Source: JAWSVE01 sp033852115
Lineage (GTDB): Bacteria; Pseudomonadota; Gammaproteobacteria; Pseudomonadales; Cellvibrionaceae
Reading direction: 5' to 3'
NCBI GenBank assembly: GCA_033852115.1
Contig: JAWSVE010000010.1
Location: 1 to 64,000, forward strand
DNA: 64,000 bases
Position numbers and translations under genes: made by a program. Positions 35,815 to 44,380 of this stretch are shown piece after piece. Below the pieces are notes generated by a model. It made no database searches and had not been told where the DNA came from. It saw only the letters and a list, made by a program, of their open reading frames with translations. How positions within the stretch are numbered: position 1 is the stretch's first letter; the number at the start of each line of letters is the position of its first letter.

Positions 35815-36501
35815 CTATTTTGGCGGATCCAAGTTTTCGCCGATGGTTGCGTTAACACGATACCATCCCGTAAGACTGTAACGACTTCGACTTGCAGGTA
35901 GTACTTCATGCGGAAAAACTTCACTCAAGAAAATCACCACACGCCCCCAAACCGGCTCAACATTGATAAACGGCTCAGCGACTGAAGGTTGGTACATCGC
36001 TAGTTCTCCACCGTCCTTCACATTCCATTGCGGATTCAAATAGAGGATGGTTGATAAACGGCGGTTGGACTGGCCTTTGAACGCGTCTACATGCTTTTTA
36101 TAGAATGCGCCTTTCGGGTAATGGGCAAAGTGGCATTCGTAATCAAACAACCCAAGAAATAAATCACGGTTAATGCGTTGCCGTAGCGTTTCGATCCATT
36201 CGAAATAGCTTTGCGTCTCATCAGGCCCTTTTTCTAACCAACAGATGCGATCACGGCGGGTAAACTCGTTGATTTGAAACCCATTGGCGCGCCCCACACC
36301 TGCAGGATGAAACTCATCCTTGTTAATGTCTTTCAGGTAAACAAACAGACGGCTTAACACCTCTTCAGGGAAAGCATTATCGAGCACAATGTACCCTTGC
36401 TTTTCGATGCTTTTGATTATCCGGGTGAAGATATCACCATCGCCTTCGGACGGGCCAGTGGGTAGGACTAAAGCGGTCAAGGGGTATGTGCTCTCAAACA
36501 A
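35815..36501 (-). CDS. 2OG-Fe(II) prolyl 4-hydroxylase-like oxygenase (PPHD-type)
   Basis: A 228-residue 2-oxoglutarate/Fe(II) oxygenase. The metal ligands are His and Asp of KKHVDAF and the distal His of FPHEVLPASRSR; the Arg that binds 2-oxoglutarate is in SRYSLTGWYR. The segment FHPAGVGRANGFQ with RDRICWLE resembles the bacterial prolyl hydroxylase PPHD of Pseudomonas, which hydroxylates EF-Tu; calling EF-Tu the substrate here is inference. The TTG start has no clear ribosome-binding site. It lies between miaE and the receptor gene, same strand. Confidence 0.8.
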   Translation of the reverse strand: MFESTYPLTALVLPTGPSEGDGDIFTRIIKSIEKQGYIVLDNAFPEEVLSRLFVYLKDINKDEFHPAGVGRANGFQINEFTRRDRICWLEKGPDETQSYFEWIETLRQRINRDLFLGLFDYECHFAHYPKGAFYKKHVDAFKGQSNRRLSTILYLNPQWNVKDGGELAMYQPSVAEPFINVEPVWGRVVIFLSEVFPHEVLPASRSRYSLTGWYRVNATIGENLDPPK

Positions 36502-36573
36502 ATGCCGGGACGGCTTTATACGCCTATTTTTCCCAACAGCAAAGAATTATCTAAGAGTGCGAGGCCGCCAATT

Positions 36574-37182
36574 CTAGACGCCGGATACGACTGGCCCACT
36601 ATGGAAGCGAAACTCAGTATCAGCGCTTTCAATCAAAGACCTTTCTTTGTCTAAGAATTCATCAACACGAGGCGAGATGTCGATAGAAGAAGCCTGTTGC
36701 GCTAGATCAAGGTAGTCTTTGAAATGCCGTGACTCAGACTTTAGTAATGACAGATAGAACTTTTCTAGTTCAGCATCCAGAAATGGCGCCAACTTAGCAA
36801 ACCGCTCGCAAGACCTAGCCTCGATAATCGCGCCAATAATCAGCGTATCAATCAACTTTTGAGGCTCGTGAGTCGCCACCATTTTGTGTAGATGAGCGGC
36901 ATAACGTGCAGCCGTAATTTGGCGGTACGGAATTCCACGCGCCTCCATAATTGCAATTACTTGCTCAAAATGGCGCAATTCTTCTCGCGCCAGGCGCGAC
37001 ATCTTATTCAGCAAATCCATATTATCGACGTATCGATACATTAGATGCAGCGCCGTACTTGCCGCCTTTTTCTCACAGTTGGCGTGGTCAATCAGCAAAA
37101 CATCGGGGTTTGCTAGCGCGTTTTGTACCCATTGATCGGGTGTTTCGCAGCGCAAGAATTGGTGGATAGCGGATAAAGACAT
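36574..37182 (-). CDS. miaE: tRNA-(ms2io6A)-hydroxylase
   Basis: A diiron monooxygenase that hydroxylates ms2i6A37 of tRNAs to ms2io6A37 using O2. The 202 residues form a ferritin-like bundle with the two ExxH motifs, REELRHFEQV and SESRHFKDYL, and further Glu ligands (EKKAAS, IEARSCERF). MiaE is found mainly in Pseudomonas-like and enteric bacteria. The ATG at 37182 is preferred to a TTG at 37197. The next gene downstream is another iron- and oxygen-dependent hydroxylase. Confidence 0.93.
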   Translation of the reverse strand: MSLSAIHQFLRCETPDQWVQNALANPDVLLIDHANCEKKAASTALHLMYRYVDNMDLLNKMSRLAREELRHFEQVIAIMEARGIPYRQITAARYAAHLHKMVATHEPQKLIDTLIIGAIIEARSCERFAKLAPFLDAELEKFYLSLLKSESRHFKDYLDLAQQASSIDISPRVDEFLDKERSLIESADTEFRFHSGPVVSGV

Positions 37183-37198
37183 ACTGAATTTGGACAAT

Positions 37199-37236
37199 AA
37201 AATGCGCGCTCACGATGAAATGAGCGCGCAATTTTT
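37199..37236. terminator. Terminator after the thiolase gene
   Basis: TGCGCGCTCA (37203-37212) pairs with TGAGCGCGCA (37221-37230) around eight bases, with T runs on both outer sides. It lies between the thiolase stop and the miaE start on the minus strand. Confidence 0.8.
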
Positions 37237-37256
37237 AGCGACGCAACGAGCTTAAA

Positions 37257-38462
37257 CTACACTCGCTCAAGAATTAATGCGATACCTTGGCCTACGCCGA
37301 TACACATCGTGCAAAGCGCATACTTACCGCCGCGCTTTTCTAATTCAAGGGTCGCAGTGGTTACTAACCGAGCACCAGACATGCCGAGTGGGTGCCCAAG
37401 AGCGATCGCACCACCGTTCGGGTTCATGTTTTCAGCATCATCTGGAATGCCCAGTGCACGAGTGACTGACAACGCTTGAGCCGCAAACGCTTCGTTCAAT
37501 TCGATCACGTCCATTTGGTCAATGGTTAAACCGGTTTTCGCCAATAGCTTTTGCACAGCCGGTACTGGGCCGTAACCCATAATACTTGGGTCGACACCCG
37601 CAACTTGCATACCTACTACACGAGCACGAGGCTTAAGGCCGTGCTTTTCAACACCCGCTTCCGAAGCCACCAAGATCGCGCAAGCGCCATCGTTAATACC
37701 GGATGCATTACCTGCCGTTACGCTACCGTTTTCGCGGAAAGGTGCAGGCAATTTAGCCAAACCTTCTAGCGTGGTGCTAGCGCGGACATGCTCATCTTTA
37801 TCAACGATTAATGGGTCCTGCTTACGGCGAGGGACTTCAACTGCCGTGATTTCTTCAGCGAGACGACCATTTTCTTGAGCTGCGGCGGCGCGCATTTGGC
37901 TGCGATAAGCAAAAGCATCTTGGTCTTCACGGCTGATATTGAATTTAGCCGCGAGGTTTTCTGCCGTTTCAGGCATGGTTTCAACACCGTACTGCTTTTT
38001 GAGCAACGGGTTGATGAAACGCCAGCCCATTGTGGTGTCTTGTAACTCATATTTGCGGCTAAATGGCGCTTCACCTTTACCCATTACGTAAGGAGAACGA
38101 GTCATTGACTCAACACCGCCAGCGATTACTAAATCCATCTCGCCAGTTTTGATACCGCGTGCTGCAGTACCGACTGCGTCAAGGCCTGAGCCGCACAGGC
38201 GGTTAATGGTCGCTCCAGCCACATCTACTGGTAGGCCTGAGAGCAAACCTGCCATACGAGCAACGTTGCGGTTATCTTCACCAGCTTGGTTAACACACCC
38301 CATAATCACATCATCGATAAGGGTCTGGTCAACTGAAGTATTGCGCTCTAAAAGACGCTTGATGACCAAGGCCGCCAGGTCATCTGGACGAACCGGACTT
38401 AATGCACCGCCATAGCGACCAATTGGCGTACGAATAGCATCACAAATAAAAGCTTGGGACAT
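37257..38462 (-). CDS. PcaF-type 3-oxoadipyl-CoA/acetyl-CoA thiolase
   Basis: A 401-residue thiolase. The acyl-accepting Cys is in NRLCGSGLDAVG, the base residues in NPNGGAIALGHPLG and CTMCIGVGQG. Throughout, it is closest in wording to PcaF, the beta-ketoadipyl-CoA thiolase of aromatic breakdown (IGRYGGALSPVRPDDLAA, ANQAGEDNRNVARMA-like CVNQAGEDNRNVARMAGLL). No other pca gene is nearby, so a general acyl-CoA role, such as phenylacetate or fatty-acid breakdown, is possible. GGAG precedes the ATG. Confidence 0.88.
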   Translation of the reverse strand: MSQAFICDAIRTPIGRYGGALSPVRPDDLAALVIKRLLERNTSVDQTLIDDVIMGCVNQAGEDNRNVARMAGLLSGLPVDVAGATINRLCGSGLDAVGTAARGIKTGEMDLVIAGGVESMTRSPYVMGKGEAPFSRKYELQDTTMGWRFINPLLKKQYGVETMPETAENLAAKFNISREDQDAFAYRSQMRAAAAQENGRLAEEITAVEVPRRKQDPLIVDKDEHVRASTTLEGLAKLPAPFRENGSVTAGNASGINDGACAILVASEAGVEKHGLKPRARVVGMQVAGVDPSIMGYGPVPAVQKLLAKTGLTIDQMDVIELNEAFAAQALSVTRALGIPDDAENMNPNGGAIALGHPLGMSGARLVTTATLELEKRGGKYALCTMCIGVGQGIALILERV

Positions 38463-38680
38463 GTTTATCTCCGGGAAATGCAGTAGATAATAGGGGCTGG
38501 CCCTGGAAAAGGCCGCATAGTGTATAGGACTGACTGGTTTCTGTTAAGGTTTTCGCTGAGTTTTAGCCGCCTAGGCACTTAAAACAATCTCTCCAGGCAT
38601 CGATAACTGATACAGCAAAGCATCAAAGCAGAACAGTTTTTTCCTTTAAATTTCAGATAGTTGAAGGACAAAGTTAAAGT

Positions 38681-39178
38681 ATGATTCAGCAGCCAGATAT
38701 CTCCTCTTTAATCGAGCTTCTCGGCCTAGAACCACACCCATTAGAAGGTGGTTTTTTTAGACGAACCTACACGGCAAAGGTTCACGGAGAGATCAACAAT
38801 AAAAAGACGCCCATTGCTAGCAGCATCTTTTACCTGTTAACCAGCGACGCACCGTCTGGTGTACTGCACCGGAATAGATCCGACATTATCCATTGTTACC
38901 ATGGCAAAGGAGCGATCCGGTACTATTTAGTATCTCCCTCTGGGCAATTATCAACTGTGACACTCGGGTGGGATTTAGCCGCTGGAGAACAATTACAACT
39001 TGTCGTGCCCGGTGGGTACTGGAAGGCATCCATGTTAGTGAGCGGAGATTATGGGTTGATAAGTGAGGTGGTTGCACCCGCATTTGACTTTGCGGATCAT
39101 GAAGTAGCCAATTCCACCACCATTCAAAACCTTTCAAAACAGGCTCGCGAGCTACTCAGCCCCTTTGTTTTGGGTTAG
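38681..39178 (+). CDS. Cupin, DUF985 family
   Basis: A 165-residue single-domain cupin of the DUF985 (cupin_5) family. Characteristic stretches are LEPHPLEGGFFRRTY, SSIFYLLTSDAPSGVLHR and EQLQLVVPGGYWKAS. Members bind metal, and some plant and fungal relatives are annotated only by structure; the function is unknown. AAGGACA stands 11 bases before the ATG. It is transcribed divergently from the thiolase. Confidence 0.88.
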   Translation: MIQQPDISSLIELLGLEPHPLEGGFFRRTYTAKVHGEINNKKTPIASSIFYLLTSDAPSGVLHRNRSDIIHCYHGKGAIRYYLVSPSGQLSTVTLGWDLAAGEQLQLVVPGGYWKASMLVSGDYGLISEVVAPAFDFADHEVANSTTIQNLSKQARELLSPFVLG

Positions 39179-39222
39179 TGAAACCACACCCCGGGACTTA
39201 TTAATAGCAACGTAAGGAAGCA

Positions 39223-39675
39223 CTACACGGTCTGACCGGGAACGACATAACGCTCGTAATATGCGCAAGAAAGCTCGTAAAATTCGTTATCGATTTGCTG
39301 CTTTAAATCGACAAGCGACGCATGTTGATATTCTTGCTCTAGTCGAACACCAAATAGCGACAAATCAGTAATCTGCCCTGCTCCAGTTCGGATCAACTCA
39401 AACACCCACCAATAGGGCACTTTCGTAAAGTCGCAGCGAATTTGCTGGAATTGAATCTGCTCTTTGAGTAATGCTTCATCGAAAATACAGAATTTGCGCT
39501 GCAGGACCTGAATGAGCAACGCGTTGAGTCTGTCCACAACCGCTTGTTTTTCTGCATTACTGTAACCATTCCAGTGAATAACCTCACCAGTGAAGCGTTT
39601 GCAGCCTCTGCAGACTTCGTCGCCGATGGCTGTAGAGCAAATTCCAATACAAGGAGTTTTAACTGGAGCGGACAT
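39223..39675 (-). CDS. DUF1289 family protein with C-terminal extension
   Basis: A 150-residue protein. The N-terminal 55 residues are a DUF1289 domain with conserved Cys (TPCIGICSTAIGDEVCRGCKR) and WNGYSNAEKQAV, a likely metal or Fe-S site. The remaining 95 residues are an added domain (FTKVPYWWVFELIR, FYELSCAYYERY), longer than the usual short DUF1289 protein. The function is unknown. The ATG at 39675 is taken because DUF1289 begins right after it; a longer frame to 39717 is possible. Confidence 0.8.
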   Translation of the reverse strand: MSAPVKTPCIGICSTAIGDEVCRGCKRFTGEVIHWNGYSNAEKQAVVDRLNALLIQVLQRKFCIFDEALLKEQIQFQQIRCDFTKVPYWWVFELIRTGAGQITDLSLFGVRLEQEYQHASLVDLKQQIDNEFYELSCAYYERYVVPGQTV

Positions 39676-39830
39676 AAAATGGTGTACAACATTAGAATTA
39701 TCGTCGAGGCGATGCATGATAACCGCTCGATGTGGCCTTTCCTACTAACATTTGGAGGTGATTCTATCGTGCAGCGGGATAGCGCGTCATCAACGCACTA
39801 AATACTCGCTATTAGTCAGTAGCGGCTAAC

Positions 39831-39859
39831 TTAACACGCTACACCTGTTGTTGTAGAAT
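39831..39859 (+). promoter_or_regulatory. Sigma-70 promoter of acnB
   Basis: TTAACA (39831-39836) and TAGAAT (39854-39859) are exactly 17 bases apart, followed by a GC-rich discriminator (ACGCGCCCC). It implies a leader of about 130 bases before the acnB start. Confidence 0.7.
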
Positions 39860-39918
39860 ACGCGCCCCGAATGAGAGATCGGTGTCACCGTTACTTTCAT
39901 AAAACCCCTCCCTCTGCC

Positions 39919-39969
39919 ATCGATGTGGGTCATCGATAGCCTCTTTCGTCGGAGATCCCGCCGAGAGAG
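39919..39969 (+). promoter_or_regulatory. Two hairpins in the acnB leader
   Basis: ATCGATG (39919-39925) pairs with CATCGAT (39931-39937). Then CTCTTTCGTCGG (39941-39952) pairs with CCGCCGAGAGAG (39958-39969) with one mismatch and one wobble around a five-base loop. The second stem ends 11 bases before the AGAAGGA ribosome-binding site. In E. coli acnB mRNA is controlled by the apo-protein and RyhB; whether this leader does the same is unknown. Confidence 0.5.
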
Positions 39970-39996
39970 TAACGAATTACAGAAGGAACCATTATT

Positions 39997-42588
39997 GTGT
40001 TAGAAGCTTATCGCAAACACGTTGCCGAGCGCGCCGCCGAAGGCGTCGTACCAAAGCCACTAAACCCAGAGCAAGTCGCTCAGCTGGTTGAGTTATTAAA
40101 AAACCCACCCGCTGGTGAAGAAGAGACGCTACTCGACCTAGTGACTAACCGAGTACCACCCGGTGTTGATGAAGCGGCTTATGTAAAAGCTGGCTTTCTA
40201 ACCGCAATTGTTAAAGGCGAAGCCACTTCTCCTCTCATCGACAAGCCTAAAGCTGTTGAACTTCTCGGCAATATGCACGGTGGTTACAACATCTCCACAC
40301 TTACCGAGTTGTTAGACGATGCTGACCTAGCTCCGTTAGCGACCAAAGAGTTGAAGCACACCCTACTGATGTTCGACGCGTTCCACGACGTCGACGAAAA
40401 AATGAAAGCGGGCAACGCATTCGCAAAAGAAGTGATGGAGTCATGGGCCAACGGCGAGTGGTTCACTGGCCGCAATAAAGTGCCAGAAAGCATTAAGAGC
40501 ATCGTGTTTAAAGTGACTGGTGAAACAAACACCGATGACCTTTCACCCGCACCTGACGCCTGGTCGCGCCCTGACATCCCTCTACACGCCAAAGCGATGT
40601 ACAAAGTACCTCGCGAAGGCATTCACAATGCAGAAGAACAAATCAACGACCTCGAAAAGTCAGGTCTTCCAGTTGCCTTTGTGGGTGACGTCGTGGGTAC
40701 CGGTTCTTCGCGCAAATCAGCGACAAACTCTGTACTTTGGTACATCGGTGACGATATCCCGGGCGTACCTAACAAACGCGGTGGCGGTATCTGTATCGGC
40801 GGTAAGGTCGCCCCTATCTTCTACAACACAATGGAAGATGCTGGCGCGTTGGTTTTCGAAGCACCTGTTGAAGAGCTCAACATGGGCGACGTCATCGAAA
40901 TTCGTCCCTACGATGGCAAAATCTTAAACGAAGCTGGCGATGTCATTTCTGAATTCGAATTAAAATCAGACGTTCTTCTCGATGAAGTACAAGCTGGCGG
41001 CCGCATACCTTTAATCATTGGTCGTGGCTTAACTGCAAAAGCGCGTGAAGCTTTAGGCCTACCCGCTTCTGATCTATTCCGTACACCTGAGCAACCAGCA
41101 GACTCTGGTAAAGGCTATACCCTTGCACAGAAAATGGTCGGTAAAGCGTGCGGTGTTGAAGGCGTTCGAGCAGGTACATACTGCGAGCCAATGATGACTA
41201 CTGTCGGGTCACAAGATACCACTGGCCCAATGACACGCGACGAGCTAAAAGACCTCGCATGCCTCGGTTTCTCTGCAGACCTTACCATGCAATCTTTCTG
41301 TCATACCGCGGCTTATCCTAAGCCTGTTGATATCGATACTCAGCACACCCTACCTGACTTCATTATGACTCGTGGTGGTGTTTCGTTACGCCCAGGCGAC
41401 GGGATCATTCACTCTTGGTTAAACCGTATGTTACTTCCAGACACTGTAGGTACTGGTGGTGATTCGCATACGCGTTTCCCAATGGGTATTTCTTTCCCTG
41501 CGGGTTCTGGCTTGGTCGCGTTCGCAGCAGCAACCGGTGTAATGCCACTAGACATGCCAGAATCAGTATTGGTTCGCTTTAAAGGTGATATGCAACCAGG
41601 TATCACTCTTCGTGACTTGGTTAATGCGATTCCTCTATACGCCATTAAGCAAGGCTTGTTGACTGTTGAGAAGAAAGGTAAGAAAAACATCTTCTCTGGC
41701 CGCATCCTTGAAGTTGAAGGATTACCAGATCTAAAAGTAGAACAAGCATTTGAAATTTCTGATGCATCCGCTGAACGTTCTGCCGCCGGCTGTACCATCA
41801 AGTTAGGCGAAGATTCTGTTAAAGAATACCTCACCTCTAACGTCACCATGTTGCGCTGGATGATCGAGCAAGGTTATGGCGATGTGCGCACACTTGAGCG
41901 TCGTGCGCGCAAAATGGAAGAGTGGTTAGCGAACCCTGTGTTGATGGAAGCTGACGCGGATGCCGAATACTGCGAAGTCATCGAAATCGACCTCAACGAA
42001 ATCAAAGAGCCAATCGTTGCCTGCCCTAACGACCCTGACGATGTAAAAGTACTGTCAGAGGTAGCTGGCAACAAGATCGACGAAGTATTTATTGGTTCTT
42101 GTATGACCAACATTGGTCACTTCCGTGCAGCTGGTAAATTACTTGAATCGACCGACGATGCATTAGCGACTCGCCTGTGGATTTCTCCTCCCACAAAAAT
42201 GGACGAGCACCAGTTGATGGAAGAAGGCTACTTCTCGATTTACGGCCGCAAGGGCGCTCGTACCGAGATGCCAGGATGCTCGCTGTGTATGGGTAACCAA
42301 GCGCGTGTAAATCCAGGAGCGACGGTTGTATCAACGTCTACACGCAACTTCCCTAACCGTTTGGGTGATGGTGCTAACGTTTACCTCTCATCTGCAGAGC
42401 TTGCTGCTGTAGCGGCGGTCATGGGTAAATTGCCAACCCCAGAAGAGTACTTAGCGTATGCCAACAAGATTGACAGCATGTCGTCTGAAATCTATCGCTA
42501 TCTAAACTTCAACGAAATCGAAGCGTTCCAACAAGCTGCCGATGAAGGGAAGCGTATTGCGGCTGTCGAAATACGGGAAGTTAGTTAA
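39997..42588 (+). CDS. acnB: Aconitate hydratase B / 2-methylisocitrate dehydratase
   Basis: AcnB interconverts citrate and isocitrate in the TCA cycle, and can act on 2-methylisocitrate. The 863 residues show the AcnB-specific N-terminal HEAT-like domain, then VGTGSSRKSATNSVLWY, and the [4Fe-4S] cluster ligands in GSCMTNIGHFR and MPGCSLCMGNQ. The GTG start has AGAAGGA about nine bases upstream. A promoter and structured leader lie upstream and a strong terminator follows, so this is a single-gene transcript. Confidence 0.97.
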   Translation: MLEAYRKHVAERAAEGVVPKPLNPEQVAQLVELLKNPPAGEEETLLDLVTNRVPPGVDEAAYVKAGFLTAIVKGEATSPLIDKPKAVELLGNMHGGYNISTLTELLDDADLAPLATKELKHTLLMFDAFHDVDEKMKAGNAFAKEVMESWANGEWFTGRNKVPESIKSIVFKVTGETNTDDLSPAPDAWSRPDIPLHAKAMYKVPREGIHNAEEQINDLEKSGLPVAFVGDVVGTGSSRKSATNSVLWYIGDDIPGVPNKRGGGICIGGKVAPIFYNTMEDAGALVFEAPVEELNMGDVIEIRPYDGKILNEAGDVISEFELKSDVLLDEVQAGGRIPLIIGRGLTAKAREALGLPASDLFRTPEQPADSGKGYTLAQKMVGKACGVEGVRAGTYCEPMMTTVGSQDTTGPMTRDELKDLACLGFSADLTMQSFCHTAAYPKPVDIDTQHTLPDFIMTRGGVSLRPGDGIIHSWLNRMLLPDTVGTGGDSHTRFPMGISFPAGSGLVAFAAATGVMPLDMPESVLVRFKGDMQPGITLRDLVNAIPLYAIKQGLLTVEKKGKKNIFSGRILEVEGLPDLKVEQAFEISDASAERSAAGCTIKLGEDSVKEYLTSNVTMLRWMIEQGYGDVRTLERRARKMEEWLANPVLMEADADAEYCEVIEIDLNEIKEPIVACPNDPDDVKVLSEVAGNKIDEVFIGSCMTNIGHFRAAGKLLESTDDALATRLWISPPTKMDEHQLMEEGYFSIYGRKGARTEMPGCSLCMGNQARVNPGATVVSTSTRNFPNRLGDGANVYLSSAELAAVAAVMGKLPTPEEYLAYANKIDSMSSEIYRYLNFNEIEAFQQAADEGKRIAAVEIREVS

Positions 42589-42620
42589 GCCCAGCGCTAG
42601 CTTAACTTCAGACTGTTGAG

Positions 42621-42650
42621 AAAAACCGCAGCTTAGGCTGCGGTTTTTTT
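42621..42650 (+). terminator. Terminator of acnB
   Basis: ACCGCAGC pairs with GCTGCGGT around TTAG, preceded by A5 and followed by T7, a textbook Rho-independent terminator. Confidence 0.95.
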
Positions 42651-42942
42651 ATGCGCGTGATCTCTTGAAAATCAGTTTTTCCTTACAGCCATTTTGCGCA
42701 ACACCTTGCTCGAGAAATATTACCGACTATCTGCGACTACTAGCAGATAATGACTTACCAGGAGAACATGACCGTAGCAATGAGGAATGGCGATAGCGGC
42801 CTAAATTTATCCCAACATAAATCGGCCAGCCATAGAAGTATAAATTATCGATTGCATTCGAAATGCTAAAAAGAATTATAACTACGCATTTGTGTTTTCT
42901 CAGAGCTTATCGCTACGCGTCGTACTTATCCGGAGAGGAATA
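42651..42942. other. Intergenic region between acnB and a small gene
   Basis: Contains the hairpin TATCTGC-GACTACTA-GCAGATA (about 42728-42749) and, at 42768-42869, an ATG frame of 33 codons behind AGGAG with too short a spacer (three bases). I do not call that frame as a gene. Nothing else is evident. Confidence 0.4.
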
Positions 42943-43146
42943 ATGGAAATACAAGCCAATTTCCAATTCACGAAAGAGCAAATTGAAGAAATTAAAAAAT
43001 TAGAAAAAAATGGATATTCTGATATCCCTTCAAGCTCGGTATTAACTACCGTTTTCGAAGAAATCGTCACTGAGATTTTATTAGCAACAAAGTTACAAAC
43101 AGATACGACAACAATCGAACAACCAATATTACGCCTCGTTAGGTAA
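42943..43146 (+). CDS. Uncharacterised 67-residue protein
   Basis: A small acidic, Glu/Ile-rich protein (MEIQANFQFTKEQIEEIKKL at the start) likely to be mostly helical and soluble. CGGAGAGG stands a few bases before the ATG, a very good ribosome-binding site. No family is recognised. Its end lies 70 bases from the convergent patatin gene. Confidence 0.62.
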   Translation: MEIQANFQFTKEQIEEIKKLEKNGYSDIPSSSVLTTVFEEIVTEILLATKLQTDTTTIEQPILRLVR

Positions 43147-43216
43147 AGTGCACCGACCACTCCACTCATTGTGACAAAGGCCTACAACAACGCTACCAAA
43201 CCTTACAACGTCTCGG

Positions 43217-44377
43217 TTAAAGTCCAAAAAAACCCTGGATCGCTTCCTTCTCCCACATCGCATCCTGGTAACCCAACTCAATAAGCTCGTCGCAAAAGGC
43301 TTTCTCAAACAGTAAGTAACTTGCAGCTGCTGAGCCGCCACCCCTTGCAGTTGCTCCCGTCGCGCCCATAAAAAAACGCATACTGCTGGGTAGATAACGC
43401 ACCTTCCGGCCGGCAATTTTATCTAACTCTTTTGAAGGGGAAATGACTAACGTTTTCACCTCTTTGAGAACAGCCCCACTATCGGTCACCACATCGCCCG
43501 GAATCATAGATAGAAGCTTATTAACGCGCTCCAAGTGTTCTATATCCCCTTCCAAAGAATCAATAAATGCGCTGTTAAACATGTGGCCGAGGATCTGCGC
43601 CATGGATGGTGAGTGTTTAGGTTTGATGCGTCTTTTCGCCCAATGAGCTGGGTTGCGGTTTCCACTCACACCAATAACTAAAACGCCGGTGGCCCCCAAA
43701 TGTAAAGCTGGACTTATCGGAGCGAGCTGACGCATCGCTCCATCACCAAAATATTCTCGATTAATTTTGACTGTTGGGAAAATAGTGGGGATAGCAGATG
43801 AAGCGAGCAGATGATTCACAGTCAATTTAGTTGGCTGCCCTACCCGCCGATGTCTACGCCAACTCGCTAACGACTCTTTACCCTCGAAAAAACTGACGGA
43901 TTCACCTGAGGTGTAGCCCAACGCCGTAACACATACGGCATCTAGATCACCAGCATCGATACCTTTCTGGATATTCTCAAACTCTAGAATCTCCAGTAAA
44001 AGCTCTTTTAAAGGTGTATTATCAAGTAAAGACAAGGGCCGATCTTTGCCAACCCCTTGGTTAAAAAGGGATGCAAATATCCTCCCCAAGTCTTTAGTAT
44101 GTTGCCACCAACCAGTCCTAAAGACTTTTTCGATTGCTATTTGTCGCCAAATCGAATCGAGATCACTGGCGGCCTCTCTAAAACTTCCAGTATGCGTGGC
44201 AAGCGCCAGTGCATTAATTGCACCAGCGGAAGTACCACAAATAATTGGGAAAGGATTATGGCAATTACTTGGAAGGATCTCATTTATCGCACTTAATACG
44301 CCGACTTGATAAGCAGCACGCGCACCACCCCCTGATAAAATAAGCGCATTTTTACTGCCAGGCCCTGCCACTTCCAC
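43217..44377 (-). CDS. Patatin-like phospholipase
   Basis: A 386-residue patatin-family lipid acyl hydrolase. The oxyanion motif is LSGGGARAAYQVGVL near residue 14, the nucleophile Ser lies in CGTSAGAINALAL near residue 48, and the catalytic Asp in FGDGAMRQ. Such enzymes release fatty acids from phospholipids. No signal peptide is seen, so it is probably cytosolic or peripheral to the membrane. The GTG start lies three bases after the fadD stop, so translation is probably coupled to fadD. Confidence 0.88.
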   Translation of the reverse strand: MEVAGPGSKNALILSGGGARAAYQVGVLSAINEILPSNCHNPFPIICGTSAGAINALALATHTGSFREAASDLDSIWRQIAIEKVFRTGWWQHTKDLGRIFASLFNQGVGKDRPLSLLDNTPLKELLLEILEFENIQKGIDAGDLDAVCVTALGYTSGESVSFFEGKESLASWRRHRRVGQPTKLTVNHLLASSAIPTIFPTVKINREYFGDGAMRQLAPISPALHLGATGVLVIGVSGNRNPAHWAKRRIKPKHSPSMAQILGHMFNSAFIDSLEGDIEHLERVNKLLSMIPGDVVTDSGAVLKEVKTLVISPSKELDKIAGRKVRYLPSSMRFFMGATGATARGGGSAAASYLLFEKAFCDELIELGYQDAMWEKEAIQGFFGL

Positions 44378-44380
44378 TGA

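Noticed and set aside
37257..38462. Aromatic (pca) degradation cluster
   Set aside because: Only the thiolase is present; no other pca gene lies in the window.
42768..42869. 33-codon frame behind AGGAG
   Set aside because: The spacer to the ATG is only three bases and the product looks random.
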